Assembly (NCBI GenBank): GCA_019722365.1
Contig: JADFUC010000781.1
Coordinates: 1 to 64,000 of the forward strand
Direction of reading: 5' to 3'
Length of the DNA: 64,000 nucleotides
From: Lithospermum erythrorhizon
Lineage: Eukaryota; Streptophyta; Magnoliopsida; Boraginales; Boraginaceae
Below the pieces are notes generated by a model. The model saw only the letters and a list, made by a program, of their open reading frames with translations. It had not been told where the DNA came from and made no database searches. A program made the position numbers and the translations under genes. This document shows positions 36,287-49,279 of the stretch, piece after piece (the first letter of the stretch is position 1; each line of letters opens with the position of its first letter).

Positions 36287-39200
36287 ATGCCTAGAGAGAT
36301 AATAACACTTCAGGTAGGGCAATGTGGGAACCAGATCGGAATGGAGTTTTGGAAGCAGCTTTGTCTTGAACATGGTATTAGTAAAGATGGTATTCTTGAA
36401 GATTTTGCTACTCAGGTTCATTTTTATTTTTTATGGTTGATGTTTCGTATTTATTTAATTTTGAACTTAATATAATATATATATATATGTATGAGCTTGT
36501 TAGTACTGAGACACTGCACTTGTTCAATTGGTTGAATTTTTATTTTTGTGTGTGTGTGTGAGGAGGGGTAGGGGGTGTTCGGATAGTACGAGGGCTTGTT
36601 GAACATTCTTTGAACTTGTTAGGTTATGTATTATTTTTGTTTTCTACTATGCCATTCAAAGATTGTTGGTTTGGTTCGGTTTAAGTTTGTATATAATGAT
36701 TTGGTCATTTACAAGAATTTGTTTAGTGTTGGTGAGTCGTAATTCGAGTGGAAATTGAGGTTTTGCATAGTGACAGAGCTGTGATTTAGCATATTTTATG
36801 ACTTGTCTATGTTTGGAGCTTTAGTTCAGAAGCTTTGGTTTGTTAAGTAGTCGTTTGAAGAGTTCATTCGGAAAATCTTAGATGCAGAATTCCTCCCTTG
36901 TTAAATAGAGAAATATGTGTTTTTAGATTATTGGAAGAAGTGAATTGAAAAGTCTGTTTCAATTGTATCGTTTGCACCTATGCGTTTCTGTTTATCCTTT
37001 TGTATAAGATCTGAAAATGTATTTGAGGGTCTGAGCTCCTATATTCGAGTCTACTGAAAAGTTTAATGTTCGCTTTAGTTTTGATTTTCACGTTTATAGA
37101 TAGCATTTGATCTGGAAGCTAACCATCTGAGATACCTCGAGATATCATCTATGGACAATCCCTTTAAGCTTGGCCTTATCCATGTGATATATTATAGAAA
37201 CATAACTAAGTCATTCCCAGCATAGATTTCAGTGGTCAACTTGTTAAGAGGACTGATTCCTAGATTTTAACACCAAACGTTGCAGGGAGGTGATAGAAAA
37301 GATGTGTTTTTCTATCAAGCTGATGATCAACACTATATACCACGGGCTTTATTGATGGATCTGGAACCAAGAGTCATTAATGGAATCCAAAACAGTGAAT
37401 ACAAGAACCTTTACAACCCAGAGAATGTATTTATAGCGGACCATGGAGGAGGTGCTGGGAACAATTGGGCCAGTGGCTATCATCAGGTAATTGCCTCTGT
37501 AATGTATTACTATGCTTGCTTGATTACATTGGGTTAATGATTGGCTCAAAAGGTTGTTGAAACCAATAATCATATGGTGCTTACATAAGGTCTGGCAGGT
37601 AGTTACGGTTCTTCATTATTTATACAAGTGATCTTTCATCACCAAATTGCTTTGTCAACAACAAATAATAATAGTTTCCACTCTTAAGTTCTAAATGAAG
37701 CTCAGAAACCTTATGGTGAGAAACATGTTTCTTTTGTCCTAAAACCAAAACATATAAGATGGTCAATTGCAAATCTAACCCAATCCCTTTATAAATATTC
37801 ATCAATCAAGAATAACAGTCTGAAGTTTAGTTTCTTTTGGCAAACATGTGTAGTCTGCTCAATACAAGGAAACATCACTGTTGTTTAAAATCAACAATTA
37901 CCTTGATTTTCTGTGAATTCAGTCATGAAGAAATGGTTAAACTGTTTCCACAATAGAAAGAGTAGTGAAATAGTTCTTTCGACGTGACATAGCCTTTTAC
38001 TTGAAGTATGATATGATGCCTATGTATTTCTGTGAGTGATGCATGCGAGTCACTACTGTTATTTTGAATTGTCAGGGGAAGCAATACGAGGAAGACCTTA
38101 TGGACATGATCGATAGAGAGGCCGATGGAAGTGACAGTCTTGAGGGTTTTGTTCTATGCCATTCAATTGCTGGTGGGACAGGTTCAGGTAATCTCCTTTT
38201 GCTAAACTATTTTTCATCATAAGTTGTATGCATTAGAATCCTTGAGGATCCTTGTTCGGTGAAGTCAATTTTCAAGAGGCAGTATTAAGGCTTCCTAAAA
38301 AAATTTAATACTCCCTCCATCCCACTTTTTAGGAAATTTTACTTTTCTGAAAGCCCCAATATTAGTTCCTCTTTTACATAATTATGAGAAGGATGAATGG
38401 AGGGAAAAATAATTACTAAAGATAAATGTGAATTGATTTTTAAAATTATACAAAAGTAAACATCCGTAACAAAATGGGATCGATTATATTTTTGTAATGC
38501 TAAAGAAGCCTATTTGGATAATTTCTGTTGTTGAATAGTCCTGGAATTTTTTATTTGAACATTGTCTAAATGAATCTTTGAAGAAGGTATTTAGGCCCTT
38601 TTTGTTTTTCACCTTTTCATTTGTTGTATGACTAGTTCCAGTTCATCCATCTGAGCTGAAATGACTTGTCTAATTTTCCTTTAATCCTTCTTACAAATAT
38701 TACTTATGCCCTTATGTTTTTTTTTAGTTTATCTAGTATGGGTTCTTATTTTAACAGAAACTAGATAAGCTTATTCAGGCACAAGTATTTAAAATCAAAA
38801 TAGGGCAAGTGATGTTGTGTTCAACATACAATTCACTTCTACATTGAAGAGACTGGCCGCTGAATGCTGATTGTGTTGACATTTGCTTGATAATACCTCT
38901 TAATAAATTGCGGTGGGCGCTGTTTAAAAATCCTGCTCAAAACAAGTTTCCACAAGTGTCTACTGTAATGTCTGCTAGCACAACTACATTACGTTATCCA
39001 GGGTATATGAACAATGACTTAGTTGGCCTCCTTGCATCACTCATACCAACGCCAAGATGCCACTTTCTCATGACAGGGTACACGCCACTCACAGTAGAGC
39101 TCCAGGTGAGAACATATATAGTAGTGAGTTTTTATTGACTAGTGAATTTTTGTTGATTGTTCTGTCTTCTCTAAGCATACAATTTTGTGACTTGGATAAT

Positions 39201-42200
39201 CAATGACGTGGTATTTTGAATTTCTTCTGGTGACTGTTAGCACTTAGCAGTGAATTAGAGTCTTTGGCTGTATTTCAGTTTGTGAAGGTTATCAGATTCA
39301 GATCTTGTAGGAAAGGGGAGAAAAACACCATTTGTTCGCAGATTTGATAAATCATGTTTGTAGAGTCTGATTGAACTTGGACTTTTACCTCTCAGTATGG
39401 AAGTTTTTACTCTCACATATTCTCTAGCTTCATGGAATTTATTAACTTTTCTTGGGGATACTTGTTTTCACCTTTATTTGTGTCAATGCTGGAAGAGAAG
39501 TGTACTTAAGTTATGGTCTATGTACCTGAATTCACCGCTAAAATTTCAGTTGATGTATTCCTAATGCCAGATTTATGTAGATTAAGGCAATAGTCTCTCA
39601 CCATCCTTCACTTGTTAAGAATTGTAAGATTTCTTCTTATTCCATGTGAATATCTCCTTGGGCTGGATGGTTTCCCTGGTTGTAGTTTGAGAGGTTTAAG
39701 CTCTGACTAGAGAAAGTTTTGTTCAAATTGCAACATTAATGGAATTTGAATTATAGTGGAAAAACACATTTAATTTGAATTGGTATTGTAGCACGAGTAG
39801 ACCCGTTATTTTTTTTTTCAAAGTTCAGCCCTGTATCATATTCTGAGCTATTAACTGTTTGCTCCCTCCAACTCTGTTTCTTGTAGATCACATATAGAAA
39901 ATAAATTGGTAAGTTTTTAGTTCTTAGTGCCTGTTAAAATTAGGATCAACGAACAACCTATATAGAAGCTAAGTGGTAATGCTGTCATATTTTTTGCAGG
40001 CTAGTGTTATTCGTAAAACAACAGTGCTAGACGTTATGAGAAGGCTTCTTCAGGTGACGGAATTTCTCTGAGAAAATCTACATGTAATCTCTATGAGCAT
40101 ATTCTTATAGCATTTTGCTTTGCAGCCAAAGAACATCATGGTTTCTTCATCAAGGACAAAGGAAGCAAGTCAAGCAAAATACATATCCATATTAAATATC
40201 ATCCAAGGAGATGTGGACCCAACGCAGGTATGTAAATACTTTCTTTGTTGCTTCTTGGGGTACGAAGGTTTATCTTTGTAAACACAAGGATTAATCTAGC
40301 TTCAATTGTTGAGAAAGTGATGTAACATCAGAGATAACCTCAGAAAGTGTCGATGTTTATTAATCAATTTCTTCTTTCCTCTTGCATTTTGGCAAAAAGA
40401 TAGAATATGCAATCGAAATGGAAAAGTTAATGCATTGGGGCATGTTGTTGAAGGGCAGTCCCTGTTTTAAACCAAATTTCTATGTACATAGGTTAACTGT
40501 TTGACAGTTCTTCAAATATTTTATTGAATTTTAGTTTAGAAAGTGATTCAAAATAGTTGACCTTGACTGATACTTGTGGAGTTAATTTAGAAAAAGTTGA
40601 AGTACGTAATTCATTTCTCAGTTTTCCCTTGATTCCAATGGTCCTATTAAATCCGCTGTGGGATTTCATAGTACAGTTGTGCTGTACAACTGTGGGTCTG
40701 TGGGATAGTGGGACTCAAGCCTACAATATTGTTTTAAACTTGTCATTTATTATTATGTTTGCGGACTAATTATATTTTACAAATTAGGTCCATGAGAGTT
40801 TGCAGAGAATACGTGAAAGAAAGCTTGTGAACTTCATTGAATGGGGCCCTGCCAGTATTCAGGCATGTTCCATAACTAGTCTTTTGGAGATCTATTATTT
40901 TGTCTCTAATCTCTGTCTGGTTCAGACGTGATAGACTATCTCACTTATATGGCAGGTTGCTTTATCTCGGAAATCCCCTTATGTTCAGACAGCACATAGG
41001 GTGAGTTGCTATATATCTTCTTGTTGCATATTTAGCTCTTTGTTTTGTGTCTGAGCTGCTCATAGGTTTTCTTAACCGGTTTAGTTGATAATTCGAGGTG
41101 GAAAGTGTTAAGACTAATTTTTCATCCGACTCCAATATGGATTGAGTAGCAACTAAATCAAATCCAATCTGATCTACCTGCTTTGAAATGGAAAAGAAAG
41201 AGAAGAAAATTGGATACCTCATTGTGTCGTCTGTCATTCTGTCTAATTTGCTGATATATTTCGTCGGTTGATATTGCCTGCTGGTATACTGAAAAATCTC
41301 ATCTTATGATTAATTTCATTTGTAATATTGTTGGGTAGAATGTATGGATTCTTTAAAATTAGTGAGAAGCACTTATCTGGGCTACTGCATTTACAGGTCA
41401 ATGGTCTGATGCTGGCAAGTCATACTGGTATCCGTCACTTGTTTTCTAAATGTTTGAGCCAATATGACAAACTGAGAAAGAGACAAGCATTTCTTGACAA
41501 CTACAGGAATCATCCCATGTTTGCTGTAAGTTGTGCTTTAAACTGTCGTTGATGGTTACTCTGTAGCAACAAGCTGTCATCTATACATGCTTGGGCTGTA
41601 ATCTCCTGTATTAGTGCAATCAGCCATAGTGATTAACTCCATAAATTGATAATACCACGAGTTTGCTTCGGAATTAAAGACAGGAAGGAAGTTCAACCTA
41701 ATAAGTTGAATATTGCAATAAGACGAAAAAAATCGACTACTTTCAAGTATGAGGTTGATAGACCTAAGTCATCAAGTAAACTAAGAATGAATCAGGTTTT
41801 TGTTTAGTTTTAGAAAAAATAGCCCTGTGCTGCATGGAACTCTGAAGTAACCTAAACTCTATACTTACAATCTTTAATAATTTATGACCCAAAATCCTCA
41901 AAGACAATCTGTTTTCATGTCATTCTCCTTAAAAGAACCTCTTCAAATTTGATCTATCATCATAGTACTCATTATAACTCTCTTAGAATGCTGCTATTAC
42001 TTTTGGCCCATGCTTCCACCATTTGACAATTTGAATGTCAATACTCAGTAAATTGACATTGGATTGAGAGAAAAAGATATGCTCTGTGCTATTCCATGCT
42101 ATTGCACTATAACGTTGTTGAGAAATGTTTTTCGGGTATCCAAGTCATTATTACCATTTTACTATTGAGCATTTTATCAATTACTCCGAGTATAGTGTTA

Positions 42201-42702
42201 CTTTTTTTATTGCCAATTGAAATCTCCTTCAAAATCATTAACTTTGATAATTTCCTTTGCTCTTTTAAGGCTGAGAAGAGTTTAAATTGGTTAAATCTGA
42301 ATTTGATTTGAATGCTTCACCGTCGATTTATGCTTCATCAGTTTCCCAAATTCTTCAAGTGCTCTTTCAAGGCCAATTTTTTTTTATTAGGTTACATTGT
42401 TACTGATTCTGAGTACTAGGAGATTCTCCTCTTATCTTCTGTGTGGCCAGGACAATGATCTTTCCGAGTTTGATGAATCTAGAGACATAATCGAGAGTCT
42501 TGTTGATGAGTACAAGGCCTGTGAGTCCCCAGACTACATCAAGTGGGGAGTGGAGGTATCCTACTTTGTGTACTGCCTTGTGGATTTTTCCTTTTGTTCT
42601 TGTTCTAATTGATTCGTTCATCGATATGGCCAGGACCCTGACCGCATCTTAACAGGAGAAGGAAATGCTACGGGAACAGTGGACCCAAAGCTGACAGTAT
42701 GA
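36287..42702 (+). CDS. TUBG: Gamma-tubulin; exon 4 damaged in this sequence
   Basis: Eleven exons: 36287-36415, 37286-37486, 38076-38187, ~38737-39105, 40000-40053, 40126-40227, 40788-40862, 40956-41000, 41397-41525, 42451-42555 and 42634-42702. The start [20 protein letters not shown], the [12 protein letters not shown] segment and the nucleotide-binding GGTGSG are intact. Exons 5-11 match plant gamma-tubulin almost residue for residue. The protein nucleates microtubules as part of the gamma-tubulin ring complex and is essential. Exon 4 is odd. Its end ([20 protein letters not shown]) is fine, but 38737-38965 is a recognisable copy of the coding sequence with a dozen or more small indels, about 35 bp short, so the frame is lost. 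Exon 6 also lacks one residue (SSSRTKEAS where plants have SSYARNKEAS). This is either an assembly error or a new pseudogene. Confidence 0.9.
38311..38486. mobile_element. Stowaway-type MITE in gamma-tubulin intron 3
   Basis: The left end CTCCCTCCATCCCACTTTTT follows TA (38309-38310). The right end AACAAAATGGGATCGATTAT is decayed but still shows the AAAATGGGAT core. About 176 bp; exact right boundary uncertain. Confidence 0.7.
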
Positions 42703-43140
42703 GCTATTGGCCTATTGTTGTATGTTTCAAAACTCCACTTAGCTAAAATGCAATTGAGATGTAGTTGTTACTTATATGAGAGTTACGTGAATCCTATAAT
42801 TCATCAATCAAGTTTGGAAAAGTGCTTTCTAATATACCTAACTTTTAAACAACAAAAATTAAGTGGGAATACCAAATCCGATTAGATGATGACTATACAG
42901 CAGGGTCCTTCGAGTTTTACTATTTGTACACTTTTACTTCGTACTCCTTAGGTTTTATTTCTTGTGATTTACTTTCTAGTAACTTGTCATCGACAAGTTT
43001 ACTCGCTAGTTCTTGTTACTTCCACTGTTAGTTTGTTGACTTTGTTCCGTTTTGTATTAGCGCTAGCAGCATAAATCACTTACACACGCTGCTATATTTT
43101 GTTGCAGGGATGATCCAAGTCGAAAGCAAACCCGAGGCCT

Positions 43141-43294
43141 GAAATGTTGCTTCATTATGGTGAAAAGCAAGTAGACCATGTTAAGATACCTTTGCTGTTA
43201 GCCATATCCAAATATTTGAAATGTTGCTTCATTATGGTGAAAAGCTTGTAGACATGTTAAGATACTTTTGCTGTTAACCATATTCCAAATAGCT
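43141..43294 (+). repeat. 77 bp tandem duplication in gamma-tubulin 3' region
   Basis: GAAATGTTGCTTCATTATGG at 43141 recurs at 43218. The rest of the unit (GTGAAAAGC..GTAGAC..ATGTTAAGATAC..TTTGCTGTTA) is repeated with a few differences and one base missing. It lies just after the AG at 43106-43108 that may end a 3'UTR intron. Confidence 0.9.
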
Positions 43295-43299
43295 TTATT

Positions 43300-44045
43300 A
43301 TGTGTACTAATCTTGTAAGTTGTAATCCTTGAACGTGAGCATTTTATTAGTTAAATCTTTTTAAGATAGACCGTTGAGGTAGTATTATTATATCCCTCTC
43401 ATTTTACAATAATGAAAATTTGATTATAGTTTTTTTTTTTTCAAAATTGAATATGGAAATTTCATGATACAAATTTACTAGTTCATGCAATTTTTTCTTC
43501 CACAAACTTTAACGGAGTCGACAAGTAAATAAATTAACTTTTGAGTGTATGAAGAGGTTACATTATAATTATTATATTTTCTTCAAAACATAGATTATAA
43601 TTTTATAAAACAATGAAATATTAAAGGAGGCATGAAAAGAAAATAGAAAATCTCTTTTAGTTTTTAATACAAAATAGAAATGAATCAGCAAAATTAATTG
43701 GGCGTAGTATTAAATTATCTTTAAAATAAATATTTAATTAAGGTTTAATTTGGTTTTTGTTACAGTATAAACATACTGTATATGTTCCGGAGATCAAATC
43801 AAATTCACATCTGCAAGAGAAAAAAGAAACCAATAGCTATTCAAGATATTATATTTTCACAACAAATCTGGAATCCAAACCAATAGCTATTCAAGATATT
43901 GAACTAAAACATTCACACATATTAACACTAGACATGAATATGCTAATTATACAAAAGAAAAAAGGTTCCAACTAGACAATGAAGACCAAAAGATTCAAAC
44001 AAGAAAACCATCTTTCAAGCTTGCTTCAGAATATAATCTGATCAT
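43300..44045. other. Intergenic between convergent genes, with a 50 bp-spaced direct repeat
   Basis: ACCAATAGCTATTCAAGATA occurs at 43829 and again at 43879, exactly 50 bp apart. The rest is AT-rich 3' flank of the tubulin gene and of the minus-strand gene that ends at 44046. Confidence 0.6.
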
Positions 44046-47000
44046 CTAAACTTCAGAAGTTTCGATTTCATCAACATTCGGAGTATCCTGCATGAAAGAG
44101 GGACATCAAACGCTATAAAAGAGGTGTCATATGAAATGCAGTAAAGAAATAAGAGGTTTATGAGTGATAATAGATAGACTTATTAACGGTTCAAAGTTCA
44201 AACAATAGATTTTCCATTTTGTACTTCCTAAATGATGGCAAGAATAAGATCAATACATTTATATTTGCAGAAAAGCTTCAAAGAAAAAAGTTCTAATTTC
44301 GACTGTAAGGCAAAAAGATGAATGTCTACCAAATTTTCCTTATTTTCTTCGAGTGTCTTCCCCGCCACCAATGGATCGATGGAATCTGTAAAGAGAATGA
44401 ATGACTTAACTTGACGATTTATATTAAACTCCATCAGAAAATCAGATTAGAACCATTCAACTACCTTCATGAGCAGGCTTTTTGGCAGATTTCTTGACCT
44501 TGTCATCACTCAATTCTTGCTTTGTCTTCTGAGGCCTCTTCTGTGAGTTACGGCCCTGAGTATCAGCTGGAGACTTCAAACTTGAAAGATTTTTGTTTGT
44601 AATAGACTTTCTGAGCTTTGAAACAGAACCATCCTTCTCAATCTTCTCCTTCTTCGGTTGGTTAACTTGCATAGTCTTAGCAGCATCACCAGCTAACAAA
44701 TTTCGTTTAACCTGCCCCATGTTCCCAACAGACGAGGTGCTATGGACATCATCATCAGATGATCGCGTTCCTTCTTCGGGCAGATGGGAACAAGTCTGGG
44801 AGATCTGCAACTGCTCGAAGTTCTCTGTGATATTGTAGTTCTCAAATAATTCTTTCGCAGAATCTCCAAATTCGGTAAGGTTGTGCTTGCGTGCATAGGA
44901 TTTTAACTCATCCCTAATGCGCTGGAGAGGCTGAAAAATGAAATGTGAGACCCACAATAGCATTTAAAATAGGAAAAAACTTGTGATGCACGCAAACTTC
45001 TATACATACTTTAGTAAAACTCAATGTGAAGCTACGGGGATATTCTGCGATACTTGCGATGTTTGAGTCGAAGTACGATGTGGTCGAATTAAATAATAAA
45101 AAAGGATATTGACAGGTTATGATACCTCGCAGCCAGCCTCTAAGGCGAGTTTGAAGAAACCAAGGGACAACGAGTGCTTAGCAGCAGCTTCAGAAAGCTT
45201 AATCTGATTCAACCAATATGATGAAGAGCACAACACGTTGAATTTCTTCTTGCTGGATGATTTCGAAACATCAGAAAGGGGGGTATCGATTTTCCCTCGG
45301 ACGCCAGATGACCAATTTGATCTAGTCTCAGATATCGGGGTAATGCTCCCAGACGGCCTCGGAGCAGGGCCAGCAGCAGTTTTAGAGGGATTAGAGAGCC
45401 TCCTTGGTGGCTTAGCTGATTTCTCCTTCACAGAGAGATCAAGCACACTAACACTCTTACTCACATTTGAAGCGGATCTTCCCCTGAACATATGCAAAGC
45501 ATTAGTGCCACTAAACAAGTCAACTACACAAAATGGGTAGAAGAGAAATGAAGCAACCATCAACAATAATAACTCTTACCTTCATAAAATCTACCCATCC
45601 CGAAAATATTGTCGAGTTCGATTTTTTGTAGTAAAATTATCGAACTTGTTATTAAAATTTATCGTTTTAATTGTAAAATAAAATGATAGTACGATACATT
45701 GAGTAGTTTCCCACGAATTACTATACTATCTCTATATTGAAATATGACTATATGAGTTTAAACAATTACAAATTTCAACCATCAAAAGTAAATAAAAACA
45801 AAAACTTCACTATCTTGGCCTTTTTTTATGGAGGTATTAATTTATATGTGACCATTTTTGTGATAGTTCATGAAGCTTAACAACCCCAGGTTTGCAAATG
45901 TCCATTAAACCACATCATTACAAATGATTGTTTTAGCTAGAATGTTTGAATAAATCTTCTGTATTCATATTCAATTTGGACTCTAAAATCATAATGATAC
46001 TCCCTCCAATTCAAAACTTTTTCGTTTTAAATGTCCGGCTTTGGCCAATTAATACTTAATTAATTATATGATGAAAAATTGTAAAAATTTACTTTTATAA
46101 AAATATATTTAAAGACAAATTTATTGATGTCGATTTTATATTTTTTAATTTAAAAAATAAGAAATCTCGTATTTGATAATCGAAATTAGACTGGCATAAA
46201 AATAAAAACACTTATAATGTGAATTAGAGGGTAATATATTAGATCAATTCATAAATAGGTAACTACAAACATCAATCTTAGCAAACAAAAATAGTAGTAA
46301 CTATATCTTTATTGTGTCGATGATTTCTGATCTGCTTATTTGAAAATTAGCGGTTGCGTCGCTGCGAATGCTAGTTAAAAAAAACAATGGCTTATGAATT
46401 TTGTGTCAAACATTAAATCCACAATGATCGTGGAATATTCACTCACGCTAACAAGGTACCGTATTTGGAGTACTTGACAACAACATTCAAATTAAATGTT
46501 TTGAGAATATTATCCTCGTTTAGGTTCTAAAAAATTGTTTAACCTAGTAACATGGATTTAGCTAGATTCGTCATCGAAAAATAAATTTCATTTAAGCTTA
46601 AAATCATTCATGCTTAAGCAGGTATAATATATTGATTAATATTATCAGCGATATTTTTAATATATTCACATGGATTCTCCTATAATACCTTCTCGGAGCA
46701 GAAGCCAAATCAGTAACTAAAGGCTTCTCCTCATTCTGTTTCGAAGCCGATCGAAGAGGGTATCGAAGAAGCCTTGTACCTGATCTTCCTGCATATAATT
46801 CACACAATAAAAAGGAAAAATTAAAACAAAAAAAATTACTGGAAAACAAATATTTAGATATACAACTAAATCATATACTCTATATGTCCCAACAATACTG
46901 TTCGGTTTATTTTCAATTATCAAAATTAACAAATTTTAGGGCTTCAATTGTAAAATACTTTAAAATTTACTAGTATATGATATATTTTTCACCAAATATT

Positions 47001-47242
47001 ATACAATATATACACAAATAATTGAGTTCAAAATTCAAAAAGTCAACATTTAATGTTGACAATCTTAACAAAGTAAAATACATTAACAATGATGATACAT
47101 TTTTCACCAAATATTATACACCGTATACACAAATAATTAACTTTAAAAATTAAAAAATCAAAATTGGACAATCATTTTGGGACAAAGTGAATACTATATT
47201 ATTACCAGCAGCAGAGGATTGTTCGTTGGGCAATTCAGCCAT
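44046..47242 (-). CDS. Conserved plant protein of unknown function, basic and Ser-rich
   Basis: Six exons on the minus strand: 47242-47206, 46788-46689, 45483-45126, 44930-44465, 44385-44330 and 44087-44046. All are GT-AG and in phase, giving 352 residues. The N-terminus (GTRLLRYPLRSASKQNEEKP) and the SVSVLDLSVKEKSAKPPRR segment are low-complexity and basic. Residues ~125-200 look folded and conserved (SYWLNQIKLSEAAAKHSLSL, GFFKLALEAGCEPLQRIRDE, LKSYARKHNL), followed by an acidic SSDDDVHS patch and a Lys-rich tail. I recognise this as a plant-only family that annotation pipelines give weak names such as neurofilament- or triadin-like; no function is known to me. The composition suggests a nuclear or cytoskeleton-associated protein, which is inference. 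The last two exons are short and rest on splice-phase agreement. Confidence 0.88.
46000..46231. mobile_element. Stowaway-type MITE in intron 2 of the unknown gene
   Basis: The left end CTCCCTCCAATTCAAAACTT follows TA. The right end GTGAATTAGAGGG precedes TA at 46232-46233; read in reverse, CCCTCTAATTCAC matches the left end with small changes. 232 bp, AT-rich. Confidence 0.75.
46878..47191. mobile_element. Stowaway-type MITE with internal duplication, intron 1 of the unknown gene
   Basis: The ends CTCTATATGTCCCAACAATA and ATCATTTTGGGACAAAGTGA are degenerate inverted repeats, with TA outside each. Inside, TTTTTCACCAAATATTATAC followed by ACACAAATAATT occurs twice, at about 46985 and 47100, so ~115 bp has been duplicated within the element. 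Confidence 0.7.
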
Positions 47243-47579
47243 GAAAAACGAGTTGTAATAAAATCAGATAATTAAATGAAGGTACAGTGATTATAGCGCA
47301 GGGTACAAGTGAGGGATGCGTGATGTATTTGAAGATATGAGGAGAGTATGAATAAGGGATGTTTTATTATTGAGAAGTGGAATTTGGGCGGGAAATAGTG
47401 GGACCCACTTGGAAATTAAAAATAACCAAGAGGGAATAATGATAAAACGTATTATTGGCCCCATACAAACCCTTTTTGGAAATTCGAAATATTAACGGTT
47501 TGGAATTATATACCCTACTAGTGTAAAATTGATGAGTTTTTTTATCCAAAGAAAATTAAAATTGTTATCCAACCGATTA

Positions 47580-47732
47580 CAGTAAAAACTTTATAAAATA
47601 ATATTGTCAGATCAGTAAAATTTATTAATTTATCGAGTGTTAATTTAAAGTTATATTACAGAGATCGAAAATATACTTATTATTTCTGGGGTTTATTAAT
47701 TTATCGATTATTAATTTAAAGAGTTTACGATG
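47580..47732. mobile_element. Emigrant/pogo-type MITE (copy 2)
   Basis: It starts CAGTAAAAACTTTATAAAAT after TA (47578-47579) and ends AAAGAGTTTACGATG before TA (47733-47734). It has two internal TTTATTAATTTATCGA words, characteristic of this MITE group. 153 bp. It lies just upstream of the unknown gene's promoter. Confidence 0.8.
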
Positions 47733-48579
47733 TATAAGATTAATTGCTTTCATTAATGGGTTCGTTAAAACCAAGTTTAAAGTTCGTTTGTTTTGTAATT
47801 TGGATTTTGAATGGTTATGGTTAAATAGCCATGATTCGTTTTGGTAGATTTGCGAATCGCTTCGTTAAATTTGATTGTATTATCAATTTTACTAAACTAT
47901 TATGAACAAGTCGTAAGCCTAAAGCCTAACTAGTGGTGTTACCGGGGCCAGGATTCGGTCGATTCTAGATAGGACGGCGTCCGTCAGATAAAAGCAGGGT
48001 AATCGACCGTCCGGTAAGTTTTTCAGGTAAAATGGGCCGAACCGGTCCGATATGCCGAGGCGGATAGCGTAAAGCGGGATTCCTATCTATCAGCAAGATA
48101 AACCGAGTAAAACCCATGCGGCAGGTAAAAGTATCATAAAAATCGAAAAGAGTATCCGCAAAGATCCAGTATGAAAATAAGTAGCTTGAAAATGGCTTAA
48201 TTGCCTCGGAAACATTTAAGTATTTGGCGATCTGGCAAAATGGTATAACGTCTGAATCTGACATTCATCATGCAGCATTACAAAGAATCACCTTTGGTGT
48301 GTAAATGCAGAAAAGAGGCAAATGAAATGACAAATCTTTTACGTTTAATCGAAGCCTCGGGAACCGTTAAATGCGTAGAATTTGTGGAATGAGATTTATT
48401 TACGTAGTGGTTTATTAATTTGAAGCTTCGTATTCTCTTGCTTAAAATGATATTGCGAAGGGTCATCGCGGTCTTGAAGCTACACAAGAAGAGTTAAATC
48501 AATTAGAATATCATAAAATACAAAAAAATACACAAAGAAGAGTTAAAACATATTACAATTCTTTTGTCGCGACGCTTTC

Positions 48580-48810
48580 TTGTCAAGTACGTCTACTTCT
48601 TGATACGCCTCGCTTAAAGAAACGCCACCGACCGTTAGCGTTTTCATTGATGCTCTTTTAGGATCGATTACTATTTACCAGCAAAGTGGATTCAGGAAAG
48701 CAGCAGTTGTAGCAGGAATAGAGAATATCTTTGCCGTTCTAGAAGAATAGGATATTTGGCTTCGTTAGCCATCCGCCAAGTTAACACATCAGGCCAAAAT
48801 CCATTTTGCA
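48580..48810 (-). pseudogene. hAT transposase C-terminal dimerisation domain, dead
   Basis: On the minus strand, 48792-48746 reads DVLTWRMANEAKYPIL, the hATC opening. In shifted frames this continues as TAKIFSIPATTAAF and VIDPKRASMKTLTV (to about 48630), the expected order for plant hAT (Ac/RICESLEEPER-like) proteins. Frameshifts break it at least twice. An N-terminal remnant may be the minus-strand frame 50104-49913 (SAIKPLRRRTKQVFVNFE), which resembles the region before a BED zinc finger, but that is weaker. Confidence 0.75.
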
Positions 48811-49279
48811 CATTTGATGGAACCTCTCTGAAATAACATTCAAGATCCAGGATTTAGAAGTGCGATACCGTCACTTGGTTTCAGGCAACCTGATGTTCTC
48901 TTCCCGATCGGAACAAAGAAGCGAGGTCTTACGATTATTTTAAGGAGTTTGAGGGCCAGGTGTTGTGGGAGGCTGATATAGAGCTTAAACAAGAGGAGGA
49001 TAACTTATTCGACAATTCAACGATACATTTTGCGTCATCCTGCGTTTGGATACAAGAATGTCGATATACCCATTACAATGAAAATCATTTATACACAACA
49101 TAAATGGCAACGCATATAACTTTCAGAATGATATTTCATCATTGGTATTTTGAATTCTACAAAAGTAATCTGAATAAATGACTGACATGCAAGCGAAATC
49201 ACGAGAAATAGGCAAAAATGTTATGCAAATGACAACCTGAATGTCCTCGAATCTTTGTTATGTCATCGTTGGCATAATG

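Noticed and set aside
36470..36490. TATATATATA run in gamma-tubulin intron 1
   Set aside because: Ordinary dinucleotide run inside an intron; not a TATA box for any gene seen.
44593..45540. Plus-strand frames of 81 and 100 codons
   Set aside because: Antisense shadows of exons 3 and 4 of the minus-strand unknown-function gene.
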